Notes: generated by a model from the letters alone, not told the origin. A stretch of 47,979 nucleotides of DNA from Paenibacillus xylanivorans (GCF_001280595.1 NZ_LITU01000050.1:99944-147922); one strand, 5' to 3'; shown: positions 32,519 through 42,146, counted from the stretch's first letter. Numbers and translations are program-made.

Positions 32519-33057
32519 TGCTAATCTATCAATTAAATGAGATTATCGTACGTTTGCTGGATGAAAAAGATGAACAGCACCTTGTTCAATGGTTGTCTGA
32601 CCCAGCCGTGCTTCAATATTATGAAGGCCGTGATCGGCCGCACGATCTGAATTTGGTCAGAGAAAACTTTTATAGGCAAGACGATGCTGCACATCGTTGT
32701 ATGGTTGAATACGAGGGTAAACCTATCGGCTATATCCAGTTCTATGAACTGGAGGAGGAAGAACGAAATGAATATGGTTATGGAGACACAGATGAAATCA
32801 TCTATGGAACAGATCAGTTTATTGGAGAAGCTGGTTACTGGAACCGCGGTATTGGCACACAACTAGTACAATCCATGTTGGCCTATCTGGTCAACGATAA
32901 GCAAGCCCGGAAAGTGGTCATGGACCCGCAATCGTGGAACGAACGAGCCATATCCTGTTACGAGAAGTGTGGTTTCAGGAAGGTCAGACTGTTACCAGAA
33001 CATGAGCTGCATGAAGGGCAGATGAGAGACTGCTGGCTGATGGAGTATGCTCTATAG
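32518..33057 (+). CDS. AAC(6')-like GNAT acetyltransferase
   Basis: 179 residues of the Acetyltransf_8 type, related to aminoglycoside 6'-N-acetyltransferases: LQYYEGRDRPHDL, YGTDQFIGEAGYWNRGIGTQ (cofactor loop WNRGIG), then VVMDPQSWNERAISCYEKCGF, close to the DPxxxNxRAIxCYEKxGF signature. Members acetylate aminoglycosides or unknown amines. As no plasmid or integron context is present, intrinsic weak resistance or an unrelated acceptor is equally possible. ATG32518 overlaps the previous TGA; GTG32515 is the alternative. Confidence 0.85.
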   Translation: MLIYQLNEIIVRLLDEKDEQHLVQWLSDPAVLQYYEGRDRPHDLNLVRENFYRQDDAAHRCMVEYEGKPIGYIQFYELEEEERNEYGYGDTDEIIYGTDQFIGEAGYWNRGIGTQLVQSMLAYLVNDKQARKVVMDPQSWNERAISCYEKCGFRKVRLLPEHELHEGQMRDCWLMEYAL

Positions 33058-33105
33058 GCAGTGCACTGTGTATATTTAAACCATTTAACCAAGGAGGAAT
33101 GATCG

Positions 33106-33630
33106 ATGGATTTGAGATACCCGATTGGATCATTTGAACATACAGGCGAGGTCACACCAGAGCAGCGGAAGCAATGGATTCAGGATATTGCCGAGTTGCC
33201 GGAGCGCGCCCGCGAAGCGGTCAAAGGACTGAGTGAAGAACAATTGAGGTTACCCTACCGGGAAGGTGGCTGGATGCTCAAACAGGTCATACACCATATG
33301 GCAGATAGCCATATGAATAGCATGGTTCGTTTCAAGCTGGCACTGACGGAGGATAACCCCACGATAAGACCATATTACGAGGAGCGATGGGCTGAACTGA
33401 GTGATTCGCGGGAGCTGGACGTCGAGTTTTCCTTGCAAATCCTGGATGCGCTGCATCGACGTTGGGTAGCGCTACTGAACACATTAACGGATGCAGACTA
33501 TGCCAAAACCTTTTATCACCCCGCTTCTAAAGAAACGACCAGACTGGACTATAATTTGGGCGTATATGCATGGCATGGCAGACACCACGTTGCCCATATA
33601 ACGTCGCTTAGAAGCAGGTTGGGAATTTAG
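33106..33630 (+). CDS. bstA: Bacillithiol transferase-like protein BstA/YfiT
   Basis: 174 residues, close to B. subtilis YfiT across its whole length: YPIGSFEH, PYREGGWMLKQVIHHMADSH, MNSMVRFKLALTEDNPTIRP, HRRWVALLNTLTDADY, FYHPASKE and VYAWHGRHHVAHITSLRSR. The metal ligands are His64 and the pair His160/His164. The family transfers bacillithiol to electrophiles, which suits a detoxification role. AAGGAGG precedes ATG33106. It is distinct from the DinB protein at 1.2 kb. Confidence 0.9.
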   Translation: MDLRYPIGSFEHTGEVTPEQRKQWIQDIAELPERAREAVKGLSEEQLRLPYREGGWMLKQVIHHMADSHMNSMVRFKLALTEDNPTIRPYYEERWAELSDSRELDVEFSLQILDALHRRWVALLNTLTDADYAKTFYHPASKETTRLDYNLGVYAWHGRHHVAHITSLRSRLGI

Positions 33631-33666
33631 CTGTGAGATAAATAACTTAATAAGGAGAACACATCG

Positions 33667-34170
33667 ATGATACATATCAGACTTTTGAATGAGAACGATC
33701 CGGTTGTAATTTCGCAGGCGTTTCAGGGACAGGGTTGGGCGAAATCAGCAGAGCAGTACATTCAATATCTTGCAGAACAGAAGAATGGTGAACGGGTGAC
33801 TTTGGTAGCGGAGTTGGATGGTGCTTTTGCCGGTTACGTGAATGTATTGTGGAATTCGTATTACCCGTCGTTCAAGGAACAGGGCATTCCGGAAGTTAAT
33901 GATTTCAATGTGCTGATCAAATATCAGCGCCAGGGAATTGGATCACGTTTGATGGACCGGGCAGAGGAAGTGATTCAGGAGCGAACTGATACTGCCGGGA
34001 TTGGTGTCGGGGTATTTTTCGATTATGGCAAAGCTCAAATTCTGTATGCCCATCGCGGATATATTCCGGATGGTCAGGGCATTCACAAGCATGATCGTTA
34101 TCTAAAGTGGGGTGATGAAACGATTATCGATGACGATGTGGTGCTGTATTTAACGAAGAAGTTAAGCTGA
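33667..34170 (+). CDS. GNAT-family N-acetyltransferase
   Basis: 167 residues. FNVLIKYQRQGIGSRLMDRA holds the cofactor loop YQRQGIG; the start IRLLNENDPVVISQAF and the end YAHRGYIPDGQGI are typical of a Bacillales subgroup. AAGGAG precedes ATG33667 by 10 nt. A terminator follows at 34194, so BstA and this gene may form a two-gene unit. The acceptor is unknown. Confidence 0.86.
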   Translation: MIHIRLLNENDPVVISQAFQGQGWAKSAEQYIQYLAEQKNGERVTLVAELDGAFAGYVNVLWNSYYPSFKEQGIPEVNDFNVLIKYQRQGIGSRLMDRAEEVIQERTDTAGIGVGVFFDYGKAQILYAHRGYIPDGQGIHKHDRYLKWGDETIIDDDVVLYLTKKLS

Positions 34171-34193
34171 TTGAATCCTTAATACAAATGACT

Positions 34194-34243
34194 AAAACGA
34201 CGGCGGGAGATAGAGGATTTATTTCTTCTGAACGTCGTTTTTT
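34194..34243 (+). terminator. Rho-independent terminator
   Basis: AAAACGACG (34194-34202) pairs with CGTCGTTTT (34233-34241), nine perfect pairs around a 30-nt loop, continuing into T. Confidence 0.8.
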
Positions 34244-34311
34244 AACATGTTGTAAATAGGCTGTTTCGGCTGGGAATCATACAAGAAAAATAGAGTTAGA
34301 TTGGGTGAAAA

Positions 34312-34320
34312 TGTTATAAT
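34312..34320 (+). promoter_or_regulatory. Candidate extended -10 promoter
   Basis: TGTTATAAT is a TGn extended -10 with a consensus TATAAT. No good -35 lies 16-18 bp upstream. It would give a leader of about 110 nt before the methyltransferase start at 34440. Confidence 0.5.
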
Positions 34321-34439
34321 AGAGGGTAGTTGATTCAGCGCAGAAACCGTGATGAATCGGGCGATTTAAAGGGAAAGAGATCGATACATAAGAGGGAATG
34401 TGCAGGATGTTTTGTATGAATTCGAGGAGGAATGTGGTT

Positions 34440-35153
34440 ATGGAGAAGACGATTAAAAATGTCCAGGATCTATATGACATGCTTGACGCAGAATTCAGAT
34501 CAGCGAAGCAATTTTGGGAACCTTTTTACGAGGATCGGGATCGGCCGATTCCCTTTTTTCCAAACAAACCGGATGAAAATCTGGTAGCACATGTGAACTC
34601 AGGGATATTACCTAGGGGCAAAGCATTGGAGCTCGGTTGTGGCCCGGGAAGAAATGCAATATATCTAACACGTCAGGGTTATAAGGTTGATGCTTATGAT
34701 CTATCGGAGACAGCCATTGCCTGGGCCAAGGAAAGAGCAGTGGAAGAACAGCTTGACGTGAATTTTGAATGCAAGTCGGTGTTTGAACTCACGCCACAGG
34801 AAGAGTACGATCTGGTCTATGATTCGGGATGTCTTCACCATCTGCTGCCACATCAGCGAATTCCCTACATACAGATGATTCACAACGGACTTAAACCAGG
34901 AGGGTATTTTGGGATGACCTGCTTTGTTCCTGGATTTGGAGGTCAAGGTGGACCAGAGAGCGTTATGGACGATTGGGAGGTGTACCGTGAGAAGTCGATG
35001 AAAGGCGGTCTGGCTTTTACGGAGGAAAAGCTTCGCTATTTGCTTGAAGATCCATTTGAATGCGTGGAGTTGCGACCGATGAAGGCGATGGATCAGGATG
35101 AAGATTGTTTTGGCTTGCCCATCCTATGGGTGACGTTGTGGAGAAAACCCTAA
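34440..35153 (+). CDS. Class I SAM-dependent methyltransferase
   Basis: 237 residues: motif I ALELGCGPGRNAIYL, motif II VDAYDLSETAIAWA, then YDLVYDSGCLHHLLPHQR and LKPGGYFGMTC. This resembles the TehB/thiopurine-like branch, whose members methylate metalloid or thiol compounds; the exact acceptor is open. ATG34440 is chosen because GAGGAGGA lies 8-10 nt upstream; the earlier in-frame ATG34398 is not supported. It is unrelated in detail to the methyltransferase at 31.3 kb. Confidence 0.87.
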   Translation: MEKTIKNVQDLYDMLDAEFRSAKQFWEPFYEDRDRPIPFFPNKPDENLVAHVNSGILPRGKALELGCGPGRNAIYLTRQGYKVDAYDLSETAIAWAKERAVEEQLDVNFECKSVFELTPQEEYDLVYDSGCLHHLLPHQRIPYIQMIHNGLKPGGYFGMTCFVPGFGGQGGPESVMDDWEVYREKSMKGGLAFTEEKLRYLLEDPFECVELRPMKAMDQDEDCFGLPILWVTLWRKP

Positions 35154-35231
35154 GTGTAGTCTGAGTTCATAGGGATCATAAATTGTTTATCCAACAAATC
35201 TTGCACGGAGCAAGAGAAAGGCAGGAAGCAT

Positions 35232-35972
35232 ATGGGAAACAGATACTTTATCATTACAGGTACATCCAAAGGAATCGGCAAACAGCTCGCGGAGCTATTA
35301 TTGAAAAAGGGGGATTACGTCTACGGCATTGCACGCGGAACGGCTGACATGAAGGAAGCGACTGATCGCTACAAGCATTTTCAGTATGATCTTGGTGACC
35401 TCAGTGGTATCGATGAGCTTGTCTCACACATATTGAAACAGATTCCTTTGCAAGAGGCTGAATTCATTGGGCTCATAAACAATGCAGCGATGCTGGAACC
35501 GTTGAAACCGATAGATCGGTGTAGTGCAGAGGAGATCAGTCTTAATCTGAACATCAGTTTGGCAGCGCCCATGATTCTGACTTCATCTTTTATAAAACAT
35601 ACCAACCACCTGACCGCACGCAGAAAAATAGTTAATGTGTCTTCCGGGTCAGGCAGTTATCCGGCACCTTCAATGGCATCTTACTGTACCTCCAAAGCCG
35701 GGATGAACATGTTCACCCAATGTATAGCGATGGAGCAATCCGGGCAACCAAATCCCGTTGAAGTGATTGCATTCGATCCAGGGATGGTAGATACTGAGCT
35801 ACAGGCTGTGGCAAGAGGCAAAGGTGCAGAGGAATTTGCACTGTCTGAGGTATTCGGTCAGGTCTATAATGCAGGCCAATTAAGATCACCACAAGATGTC
35901 GCAAAGCAATTGATCGAACGGATGGAAGAAATCAGTGATCCAAGCGAGGTCCTCCATACTATGGAGGGATAA
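35232..35972 (+). CDS. Short-chain dehydrogenase, YueD-like benzil reductase
   Basis: 246 residues with the SDR fold: TGTSKGIG for the dinucleotide, INNAAMLEPLKPI, the catalytic Ser in NVSSGSGS and Tyr-x3-Lys in SYCTSKAGMNMFTQCIA, and FDPGMVDTELQ. The last segments follow B. subtilis YueD, a (S)-benzoin-forming benzil reductase of the sepiapterin-reductase branch. The natural substrate is unknown. AAAGGCAGG precedes ATG35232. The next 392 nt hold no gene but carry the second structured repeat. Confidence 0.87.
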   Translation: MGNRYFIITGTSKGIGKQLAELLLKKGDYVYGIARGTADMKEATDRYKHFQYDLGDLSGIDELVSHILKQIPLQEAEFIGLINNAAMLEPLKPIDRCSAEEISLNLNISLAAPMILTSSFIKHTNHLTARRKIVNVSSGSGSYPAPSMASYCTSKAGMNMFTQCIAMEQSGQPNPVEVIAFDPGMVDTELQAVARGKGAEEFALSEVFGQVYNAGQLRSPQDVAKQLIERMEEISDPSEVLHTMEG

Positions 35973-36135
35973 CAAAATGTACTAATTTGCGTTACGAGTT
36001 GCTCCACATGGTTCCAGAATTCTATTGATGAATCTGGGGGAATGTGCCTTGTTCGATCTCTGACAATATAGTGAGAAATAATTATTTTATTTTTGACTCG
36101 ACAATTTGTATTGTTCAATAAGCAGCGAAAGTAGT

Positions 36136-36303
36136 GGAGGGGACGAAATCGATTCTGAAGAAACGGAGTGGTCGGCTAAAAGCTTTCTAAGGAAAGCTGC
36201 ATCGGAAGCATACGCTTATCCCCGGATTTTCACCTTTGAAAGGTGGAATAAAAAAATCTGGGGATAACAGCGATCGGAAGAACGATTCGTACCCGGAACG
36301 GTC
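36136..36303 (+). repeat. Interspersed structured repeat, copy 2
   Basis: About 168 bp matching copy 1 at 21171-21340. The hairpin is AGCTTTCT/GGAAAGCT (36181-36198), where the first right-arm base changed from A to G and pairs as G-U. The 13-pair stem is TTATCCCCGGATT (36216-36228) with AATCTGGGGATAA (36255-36267). Inside it CACCTT/AAGGTG makes a further hairpin, poorly kept in copy 1. ATCGGAAG at 36201 and 36273 flanks the stem. It ends about 60 nt before the response-regulator gene. The rest of the gap (35973-36135) shows nothing recognisable. Confidence 0.8.
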
Positions 36304-36364
36304 ATTTTGCTGTACGTTTTACTGTATAGTCAGCCCAAGAAGAACAGAAACGTGGTGAAGATAT

Positions 36365-37054
36365 ATGTTTAAAATTATGCTCATTGAAGACGATGAATCG
36401 TTATTCAGTGAAATCAAAGAACGGTTATCCCAGTGGTCATATGACGTGTATGGCGTGCAGGATTTTGGCAAAGTAATGCAGGAATACAGTGCTATTCAGC
36501 CACAGCTGGTCATTATTGATATCCAGCTTCCCCAGTATGACGGATTTCATTGGTGTCGCATGATCCGAGCCCATTCCAATGTGCCGATTATCTTTTTGTC
36601 CTCACGGGATCATCCTACGGATATGGTCATGTCGATGCACCTGGGCGCAGATGATTTTATCCAGAAGCCCTTCCATTTCGATGTACTGATTGCCAAGATC
36701 CAGGCGACCCTGCGTAGGGTATATAACTACAATACAGAGCGGATTGAACTGCGTACATGGCGTGGGGCTACCATTGAATATGTGAAAAATACACTTACCC
36801 ATGACAATGAATCTGTCCTTTTGACCAAAAATGAAATGTTCATTCTCAAAGTGCTGGTTGAGCACAAAAATCAGATTGTGAACCGCGAAGATCTGATTCG
36901 CAGCTTGTGGGATCATGAGCATTTTGTGAGTGACAACACGCTGACGGTTAACGTCAATCGCCTTCGCAAAAAGCTGGAGCCGCTAGATCTGGATGGCTAT
37001 ATCGAAACCAAAGTTGGTCAGGGCTATATGGCAACGGAAGAGGCGGAAGCATGA
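36365..37054 (+). CDS. bceR: Response regulator, BceR-like (OmpR family)
   Basis: 229 residues: receiver domain with the acidic pocket IEDDE, phosphorylation site Asp52 in VIIDIQLP and lysine in FIQKPFHFD, then a winged-helix output domain, LLTKNEMFILKVLVEH to IETKVGQGYMA. It is coupled by a 4-nt overlap to a BceS-type kinase, and the ATPase and permease genes follow. In B. subtilis BceR activates bceAB upon bacitracin and other cell-wall peptide antibiotics. The ligand of this copy is unknown; the name marks the module type. Confidence 0.88.
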   Translation: MFKIMLIEDDESLFSEIKERLSQWSYDVYGVQDFGKVMQEYSAIQPQLVIIDIQLPQYDGFHWCRMIRAHSNVPIIFLSSRDHPTDMVMSMHLGADDFIQKPFHFDVLIAKIQATLRRVYNYNTERIELRTWRGATIEYVKNTLTHDNESVLLTKNEMFILKVLVEHKNQIVNREDLIRSLWDHEHFVSDNTLTVNVNRLRKKLEPLDLDGYIETKVGQGYMATEEAEA

Positions 37055-38055
37055 TTGGCAAGTACATACGAGAAAAGCTGAGCTGGCTATTGTTGCTTAT
37101 AAGCATGCAGCTCATCATTTTATTTGTAGCCTATATCGACACGTCCATTCCATTCCGATCTGTAGCGTATATCGTCGTGCTGAATGTAGTGGTATGTATC
37201 GTGTTTATCTGGGCGAGATATCCAAGAGAGATTCGTTTCTATAAAAGATTAACTGCCTGGGATCATACCTATGATTCGGGGGATCTGGATATCGCTGAAA
37301 GCCCTTATGAACGGATTGTGCATGATGCTATGACTTCCCAGACCGAACGTTATCGGAAGGAATCCTCGTCTCATTTTATTTTGCTGGAGCAGGAGAAGGA
37401 TGAGATGTTGACCTGGATTCACGAGGTGAAGACGCCACTAACCGCGCTGCAATTGATGATTGAACGTATGCCGGATAACAAGTTACAGGGCCAGATGACG
37501 TATGAATGGCTACGAATTCACCAACTGCTCGATCAGCAGCTTCACCAGAAACGTATTCCATTTATGCATAATGATTTGTTTGTGGAAGAAACAGCGCTTG
37601 AACCGATTTTGAATGGCGAGATTAGAGCCTTGAAATCGTGGTGCATATCCAAAGGAATTGGCTTCGACGTGTCATTACATGTGACAAAGGTGCTGACCGA
37701 CAGCAAATGGTTAGGTTTTATCATACGGCAGCTGCTCAGCAATGCAGTGAAATACAGTCATTCCTCTGACATTGTTATTGAAAGCCGGGAACAGGATGGG
37801 CACATCATACTGACCATTCAGGATTATGGACGAGGAATCGAGGCTCATGATTTACCGCGCATCTTTGATAAAGGCTTTACTTCAACTCAAGGCAGGCTGG
37901 AAGGAACGGCAACGGGAATGGGCTTGTATTTGACCAGACAGGTGGCACAAGCACTTCGTATAGACATTAAGGTACAGTCTGCTCCCGGAGAGGGTACTAG
38001 CGTCAAGCTAACCTTCCCGCGAAAAAATGACATGATCCACCTTGCAAGCGTGTGA
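37051..38055 (+). CDS. bceS: Intramembrane-sensing histidine kinase, BceS-like
   Basis: 334 residues with two N-terminal membrane helices (about 11-29 and 37-55) and almost no outside loop, the mark of intramembrane-sensing kinases. H-box [15 protein letters not shown] contains His124. The ATPase has N-box [17 protein letters not shown] and [10 protein letters not shown]. Such kinases have no sensor of their own and read the flux of the partner BceAB transporter. The stop lies in the stem of a terminator at 38048, separating the regulator genes from the transporter genes. Confidence 0.9.
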   Translation: MIGKYIREKLSWLLLLISMQLIILFVAYIDTSIPFRSVAYIVVLNVVVCIVFIWARYPREIRFYKRLTAWDHTYDSGDLDIAESPYERIVHDAMTSQTERYRKESSSHFILLEQEKDEMLTWIHEVKTPLTALQLMIERMPDNKLQGQMTYEWLRIHQLLDQQLHQKRIPFMHNDLFVEETALEPILNGEIRALKSWCISKGIGFDVSLHVTKVLTDSKWLGFIIRQLLSNAVKYSHSSDIVIESREQDGHIILTIQDYGRGIEAHDLPRIFDKGFTSTQGRLEGTATGMGLYLTRQVAQALRIDIKVQSAPGEGTSVKLTFPRKNDMIHLASV

Positions 38056-38076
38056 CAACATTGTCACATGCTTTTT
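38048..38076 (+). terminator. Terminator between kinase and ABC genes
   Basis: GCGTGTGACAA (38048-38058) pairs with TTGTCACATGC (38061-38071) with one G-U, then five T. The central 18 bp, TGTGACAACATTGTCACA, is a perfect palindrome about a CA centre. It may also serve as an operator. It overlaps the last codons of the kinase. Confidence 0.75.
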
Positions 38077-38119
38077 GGTTTTGTTCGGTGAATCGCACGA
38101 TAAATTGCAACATCCCGCC

Positions 38120-38125
38120 TATGAT
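38120..38125 (+). promoter_or_regulatory. Candidate -10 of the transporter promoter
   Basis: TATGAT precedes the ATPase start (38156) by 30 nt. The hexamer 17 bp upstream (ACGATA) is not a -35 consensus, which fits a promoter needing the phosphorylated regulator. The terminator upstream supports a separate transcript. Confidence 0.4.
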
Positions 38126-38155
38126 GGAGATATACCAAAGAGGAGTGAGTGGGAT

Positions 38156-38911
38156 ATGTGGATACTGGAAGCCAAAAAAATTCATAAAGTCTATGGCAAC
38201 AAACTAAATAAACAGGAAGTCCTCAGGGGAATTGATCTCGGGGTAAGTAAAGGCGAATTTGTCGGTATTATGGGGCCCTCGGGTTCGGGGAAAACGACGC
38301 TGCTGAATGTTCTCTCTTCGATCGACCGGGTAAGTCAGGGAACGATTGACATTGAGGGCCAGGAGTTCACCGGCATGAAGGAGAAACAGCTTGCTGAATT
38401 CCGCAAACATCATCTCGGCTTTATTTTTCAGGATTATAATCTGCTGGATACCCTCACGGTGAAGGAAAATGTATTGCTGCCGCTCTCAATTACGAGTATT
38501 CCGAAGCATGAGGCACACCTGAAGTTCGAACAAATTGCCCGTGAACTGGGCATATACGAGCTGAAAGACAAATATCCGTCCGAAATCTCCGGTGGACAGA
38601 AGCAGCGGACTTCGGCAGCGCGTGCATTTGTGCATGATCCGAGCATTATTTTTGCTGACGAGCCGACAGGTGCACTCGATTCCAAATCGGCTTCGGACCT
38701 GCTTGGCAAATTGAGTGATATGAACACTAAGCATCAGGCTACGATTATTATGGTCACCCATGATCCATTTGCCGCAAGTTACTGCAGCAGGGTGATTTTC
38801 ATCCGGGACGGTCAGATCTACACCCAATTAAACAAAGGAGACGAGTCCCGGCAATCCTTCTTCAATGACATTATCAAAACTCAGGGCGTGCTGGGTGGTG
38901 TGCAGCCATGA
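38156..38911 (+). CDS. bceA: ABC transporter ATPase, BceA-like
   Basis: 251 residues: Walker [10 protein letters not shown] (40-48), Q-loop in [10 protein letters not shown], signature ISGGQKQR, Walker [14 protein letters not shown] and switch MVTHD. It belongs to the MacB/BceA subfamily energising resistance permeases. ATG38156 has AGAGGAG upstream; the earlier in-frame start 38042 would lie in the terminator and is rejected. The stop overlaps the permease ATG (38908). It works with the permease both to detoxify and to signal to the kinase. Confidence 0.92.
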   Translation: MWILEAKKIHKVYGNKLNKQEVLRGIDLGVSKGEFVGIMGPSGSGKTTLLNVLSSIDRVSQGTIDIEGQEFTGMKEKQLAEFRKHHLGFIFQDYNLLDTLTVKENVLLPLSITSIPKHEAHLKFEQIARELGIYELKDKYPSEISGGQKQRTSAARAFVHDPSIIFADEPTGALDSKSASDLLGKLSDMNTKHQATIIMVTHDPFAASYCSRVIFIRDGQIYTQLNKGDESRQSFFNDIIKTQGVLGGVQP

Positions 38912-40833
38912 GCCTGAACTACATCATTCTTCGCAATCTGAGGAAAAACCTGAAGAATTATTATCTTTACGTCTTCGCCCTGATTTTTAGTGTGGCGCTG
39001 TATTTTTCATTTGTGACATTACAGTATGATCCATCCATGAATGAGGTTGCTGAATCAACAAAAGGAGCGGCTGCAATAGGCGCATCCTCCGTATTATTGG
39101 TTGTAATTGTGGGCATTTTTCTACTCTATGCCAATACGATTTTTATCAAACGACGCAGTAAGGAGATCGGTTTGTTTCAGCTGATTGGACTGACGAAGGG
39201 GAGAATATTTGCCATCTTGAGTGCAGAAAATTGCATTCTCTACTTTGGTTCCATGGCGGTAGGTGTTCTGATCGGTTTTCTCGGTTCCAAACTGATATTG
39301 ATGATTTTGTTCAAAATTATTGGCGTTGATGCGATTACAGAGCTGTACTTCTCACCGATGGCCTTGCTGCAGACTGTGATTGTTTTCGTCGTCATGTACT
39401 TGCTCATCATGCTCATGAATTACACCTTTATCCGAGCGCAAAGTATCCTATCGCTCTTTCGGGTGTCTTCTACAACGGAGCAGCAAGTGCAGAAGTTGTC
39501 TGTAGGGCAGATCCTGATCGGCATCATGGGTATTGCTCTGATCGGTTTTGGATACGCACTGTCCGCTCGATTGTTTAGTGGTGAGGTGTTGGATATGCAG
39601 CAGTTAATGTATACGATGATTTTGATTCTGTTCTCTGTCATTCTGGGGACGTATCTGTTTTATAAAGGTTCCGTCAGTTTTATCTTTAATTTGATTCGCA
39701 AAAGTAAAAAAGGATACCTCTCCATTAATGAGGTGTTGTCGTTATCCTCCATCATGTTTCGCATGAAATCGAATGCCTTGCTGCTGACCATTATTACTAC
39801 CGTATCGGCACTCGCCATAGGCATGTTGTCGCTCAGTTACATTTCCTATTATTCGGCAGAGACGCAAGCCAAGGAAAGTTTGCCGGAGGATTTTTCATTT
39901 GCTCAGGCTAATGTGAAAAATCGTTTTGTAGCCGAGTTGGATAACAAACAAATTCAATATGAAGAAAAGCACAGACAACCTTTATATATTGAAATTGATG
40001 CAACCAAGGTGATGAATGATTCCCTGTCGGAAGATCGATTGTTCAGCAGTGTATTAAGTGACAGCATGGTCGATAACATCGACCTGAAACCAGGTGAAGT
40101 GGTTTTCATGGGGTATGGAAATGTGATCCAACAGTTAATTTCAATTCAGGAGAAAGGTCCAATTGTTCTGCACGGATTGAAGAAAATCATTCACCAGCAA
40201 CTTATCGGAACCACGAAACAGGGAGTTCTTCCTGTATACTATACCCGGGGCACACCCGTGACAGTTGTGGATGAATCGGTATATGCGGAGCTTGCGCAGG
40301 ATCTTGATCCTAAACTCCAGGCAGGGGAACCGACCGATTATTACGGTGTGCGGATTACAGATTCCGGGCAAGAAGAGAATGCATATGCTATTTTTGCAGA
40401 TCTGCAGTTGAAGGCCCCCAGCTTCTCCCAGATTGAATTCAGAAACAATCAACGTACCAGTATGGGCCTAATCATGTTCATTGTTGGTTTCCTAGGACTG
40501 ACTTTCCTGATTACGTCCGGGTGTATCCTCTATTTCAAACAAATGAATGAGAGTGAAGAAGAGAAAGCGAACTATACGATTCTGCGAAAGCTCGGATTTA
40601 CGCAAGGCAATCTGTTACGCGGAATTCAGTTCAAGCAGTTGTTTAATTTCGGCATTCCACTTGTCGTGGGCTTGAGTCATAGTTATTTTGCCGTGAAATC
40701 AGGCTGGTTCTTCTTCGGTACAGAACTGGTCACACCTACTGTAATTGTCATGATTGTCTACACTTTGTTGTATTCAATATTTGGCCTATTATCTGTATGG
40801 TATTACAAACGAGTAATCAAGGAATCATTGTAG
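38908..40833 (+). CDS. bceB: ABC transporter permease, BceB-like
   Basis: 641 residues, the normal length for the family. Ten membrane helices are suggested: one near 18-36, three at about 55-170, further pairs at 200-300, and the last three at about 515-640. A large outside domain (about 310-510) lies between helices VII and VIII, the part that senses the peptide. FtsX-like blocks, [19 protein letters not shown] and [13 protein letters not shown], are present. It removes or shields lipid II-cycle antibiotics and controls the partner kinase. A strong terminator follows. Confidence 0.92.
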   Translation: MSLNYIILRNLRKNLKNYYLYVFALIFSVALYFSFVTLQYDPSMNEVAESTKGAAAIGASSVLLVVIVGIFLLYANTIFIKRRSKEIGLFQLIGLTKGRIFAILSAENCILYFGSMAVGVLIGFLGSKLILMILFKIIGVDAITELYFSPMALLQTVIVFVVMYLLIMLMNYTFIRAQSILSLFRVSSTTEQQVQKLSVGQILIGIMGIALIGFGYALSARLFSGEVLDMQQLMYTMILILFSVILGTYLFYKGSVSFIFNLIRKSKKGYLSINEVLSLSSIMFRMKSNALLLTIITTVSALAIGMLSLSYISYYSAETQAKESLPEDFSFAQANVKNRFVAELDNKQIQYEEKHRQPLYIEIDATKVMNDSLSEDRLFSSVLSDSMVDNIDLKPGEVVFMGYGNVIQQLISIQEKGPIVLHGLKKIIHQQLIGTTKQGVLPVYYTRGTPVTVVDESVYAELAQDLDPKLQAGEPTDYYGVRITDSGQEENAYAIFADLQLKAPSFSQIEFRNNQRTSMGLIMFIVGFLGLTFLITSGCILYFKQMNESEEEKANYTILRKLGFTQGNLLRGIQFKQLFNFGIPLVVGLSHSYFAVKSGWFFFGTELVTPTVIVMIVYTLLYSIFGLLSVWYYKRVIKESL

Positions 40834-40875
40834 ATCAGGAGATCAGAAGTAGAGTGATACATTAAGAATTCCGAG

Positions 40876-40920
40876 GAAAGGGCAACTGTATAAAGAAGTA
40901 CAGTATGTCCTTTCTTTCTT
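40876..40920 (+). terminator. Rho-independent terminator of the Bce module
   Basis: GAAAGGGCA..ACTGTA (40876-40890) pairs with TACAGTATGTCCTTTC (about 40899-40914) with small bulges, around an 8-nt loop. T-rich DNA follows. Confidence 0.82.
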
Positions 40921-40991
40921 GTGAAAAAAAGGAGGATGGCGCAAGGGTGGAGAAATCACAACATAGGGAGTGAAGAAGAGGGAGGTTTTCC

Positions 40992-41570
40992 ATGAACCTG
41001 GCTAACAAAATCACCCTGGCGAGAATGGCATTGATTCCTTTGTTTATGTTTTGCTTCGTCCCGTTGCCGTCTTGGATACAGGAGTCGAGTGAGTTTATTC
41101 GTTTTTTGGATCAGCATGGCCTGGTGATTGGAGTTATTATTTTTGCACTGGCTGCAGGTACGGATAAGCTGGATGGGTATGTGGCGAGAAAATATAATCA
41201 AATCACGAATCTGGGGAAATTGCTTGACCCACTGGCGGATAAACTTTTGATTTCGGTTGCTCTAATTATGATGGTTCAGGAGAATCTGATCGGTTCATGG
41301 ATTGCTGTGATCATCATTGGACGTGAAATTGTTATTACAGCGCTGCGTATGATTGCTACTGAACAGGGGATTGCTCTAGCTGCTGATCGATATGGCAAGA
41401 TCAAAATGGTGCTGCAGGTGGCAGCCATCCTCGCTGTATTATTGAATAATGTTCCGTTCAGTTTGCTGACTGATGTGCGGGTTGATATGATTTTATTGTG
41501 GCTGGCGGCAGGAGTTACGCTGTTATCGGGATTGAACTATATCTTAGTGAATTATAGACTACTGAAATAA
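40992..41570 (+). CDS. pgsA: CDP-alcohol phosphatidyltransferase, PgsA-like
   Basis: 192 residues with the complete CDP-alcohol motif: Asp58 and Asp61-Gly62, ARK at 65-67, Gly75, Asp79 and Asp83, and four to five membrane helices. The beginning LANKITLARMALIPLFM and length fit phosphatidylglycerophosphate synthase, which makes PG phosphate from CDP-diacylglycerol and glycerol 3-phosphate. The usual chromosomal pgsA lies beside cinA-recA, which are absent here, so this is probably an extra copy. No terminator is evident in the 150 nt after it. Confidence 0.85.
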   Translation: MNLANKITLARMALIPLFMFCFVPLPSWIQESSEFIRFLDQHGLVIGVIIFALAAGTDKLDGYVARKYNQITNLGKLLDPLADKLLISVALIMMVQENLIGSWIAVIIIGREIVITALRMIATEQGIALAADRYGKIKMVLQVAAILAVLLNNVPFSLLTDVRVDMILLWLAAGVTLLSGLNYILVNYRLLK

Positions 41571-41720
41571 AGACCTTCGGGCATCGGCGCGCAAGCCGCC
41601 ATTGCTGTGTTCAACCTTTTTCCAGGGATATGGAAAGTAGCGGTGATGGAGACGAATGAGCGTGGGACGGACCCATTCAGATATTTATTGCGGAGTAATG
41701 ACGAGAAGGGGGAGAAGAGG

Positions 41721-42146
41721 ATGTCTCAAATAAACATCAATTCAAGTACTTTAGAGGATTCAGAATATGTTCGCCAGCAACTCATCGCATTTAATGCTGC
41801 GCATGTGAGCGAGGAATTAAGGCATCGTTACGAAGAATTGAATTTCAACATCAAAAATGAGGCCGGCGAGATTGTTGCAGGTGTACTTAGTACACTTTGC
41901 TGGAACTGGCTGGAGATCGACATTCTTTGGGTGGATGCGGAGCAGCGGCATCAAGGTTATGGTTCCCAATTGCTACGTGAGGTGGAACGTATTGCACGCG
42001 AGAAATCTTGTGATTTCATTCAACTGAACACATTCTCATATCAGGCACCGGAATTTTACAAGAAGCATGGCTACCAATTGATCACAACGATCGAGAATGC
42101 ACCGACCGGACACCGTCATTATTATTTTAAGAAGGACCTGACTTAA
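41721..42146 (+). CDS. GNAT-family N-acetyltransferase
   Basis: 141 residues: IDILWVDAEQRHQGYGSQLL holds the cofactor loop; FIQLNTFSYQAPEFYKKHGY is the motif B part, the form of the MarR-less PhnO/AAC-like small GNATs. ATG41721 follows GGGGGAGAAGAGG; the frame is open back to 41607, but those 38 codons have no ribosome site and no similarity. The acceptor is unknown. Confidence 0.85.
   Translation: MSQININSSTLEDSEYVRQQLIAFNAAHVSEELRHRYEELNFNIKNEAGEIVAGVLSTLCWNWLEIDILWVDAEQRHQGYGSQLLREVERIAREKSCDFIQLNTFSYQAPEFYKKHGYQLITTIENAPTGHRHYYFKKDLT

Noticed and set aside
38042..38155. In-frame extension of the ABC ATPase to an earlier ATG
   Set aside because: It would begin inside the terminator stem, has no ribosome site, and ABC ATPases of this type start a few residues before the first strand, as ATG38156 does.
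41571..41720. N-terminal extension of the GNAT gene or a structured RNA in the gap after pgsA
   Set aside because: The open frame to 41607 has no ribosome site or similarity, and I could not find a convincing stable stem with a T tract.
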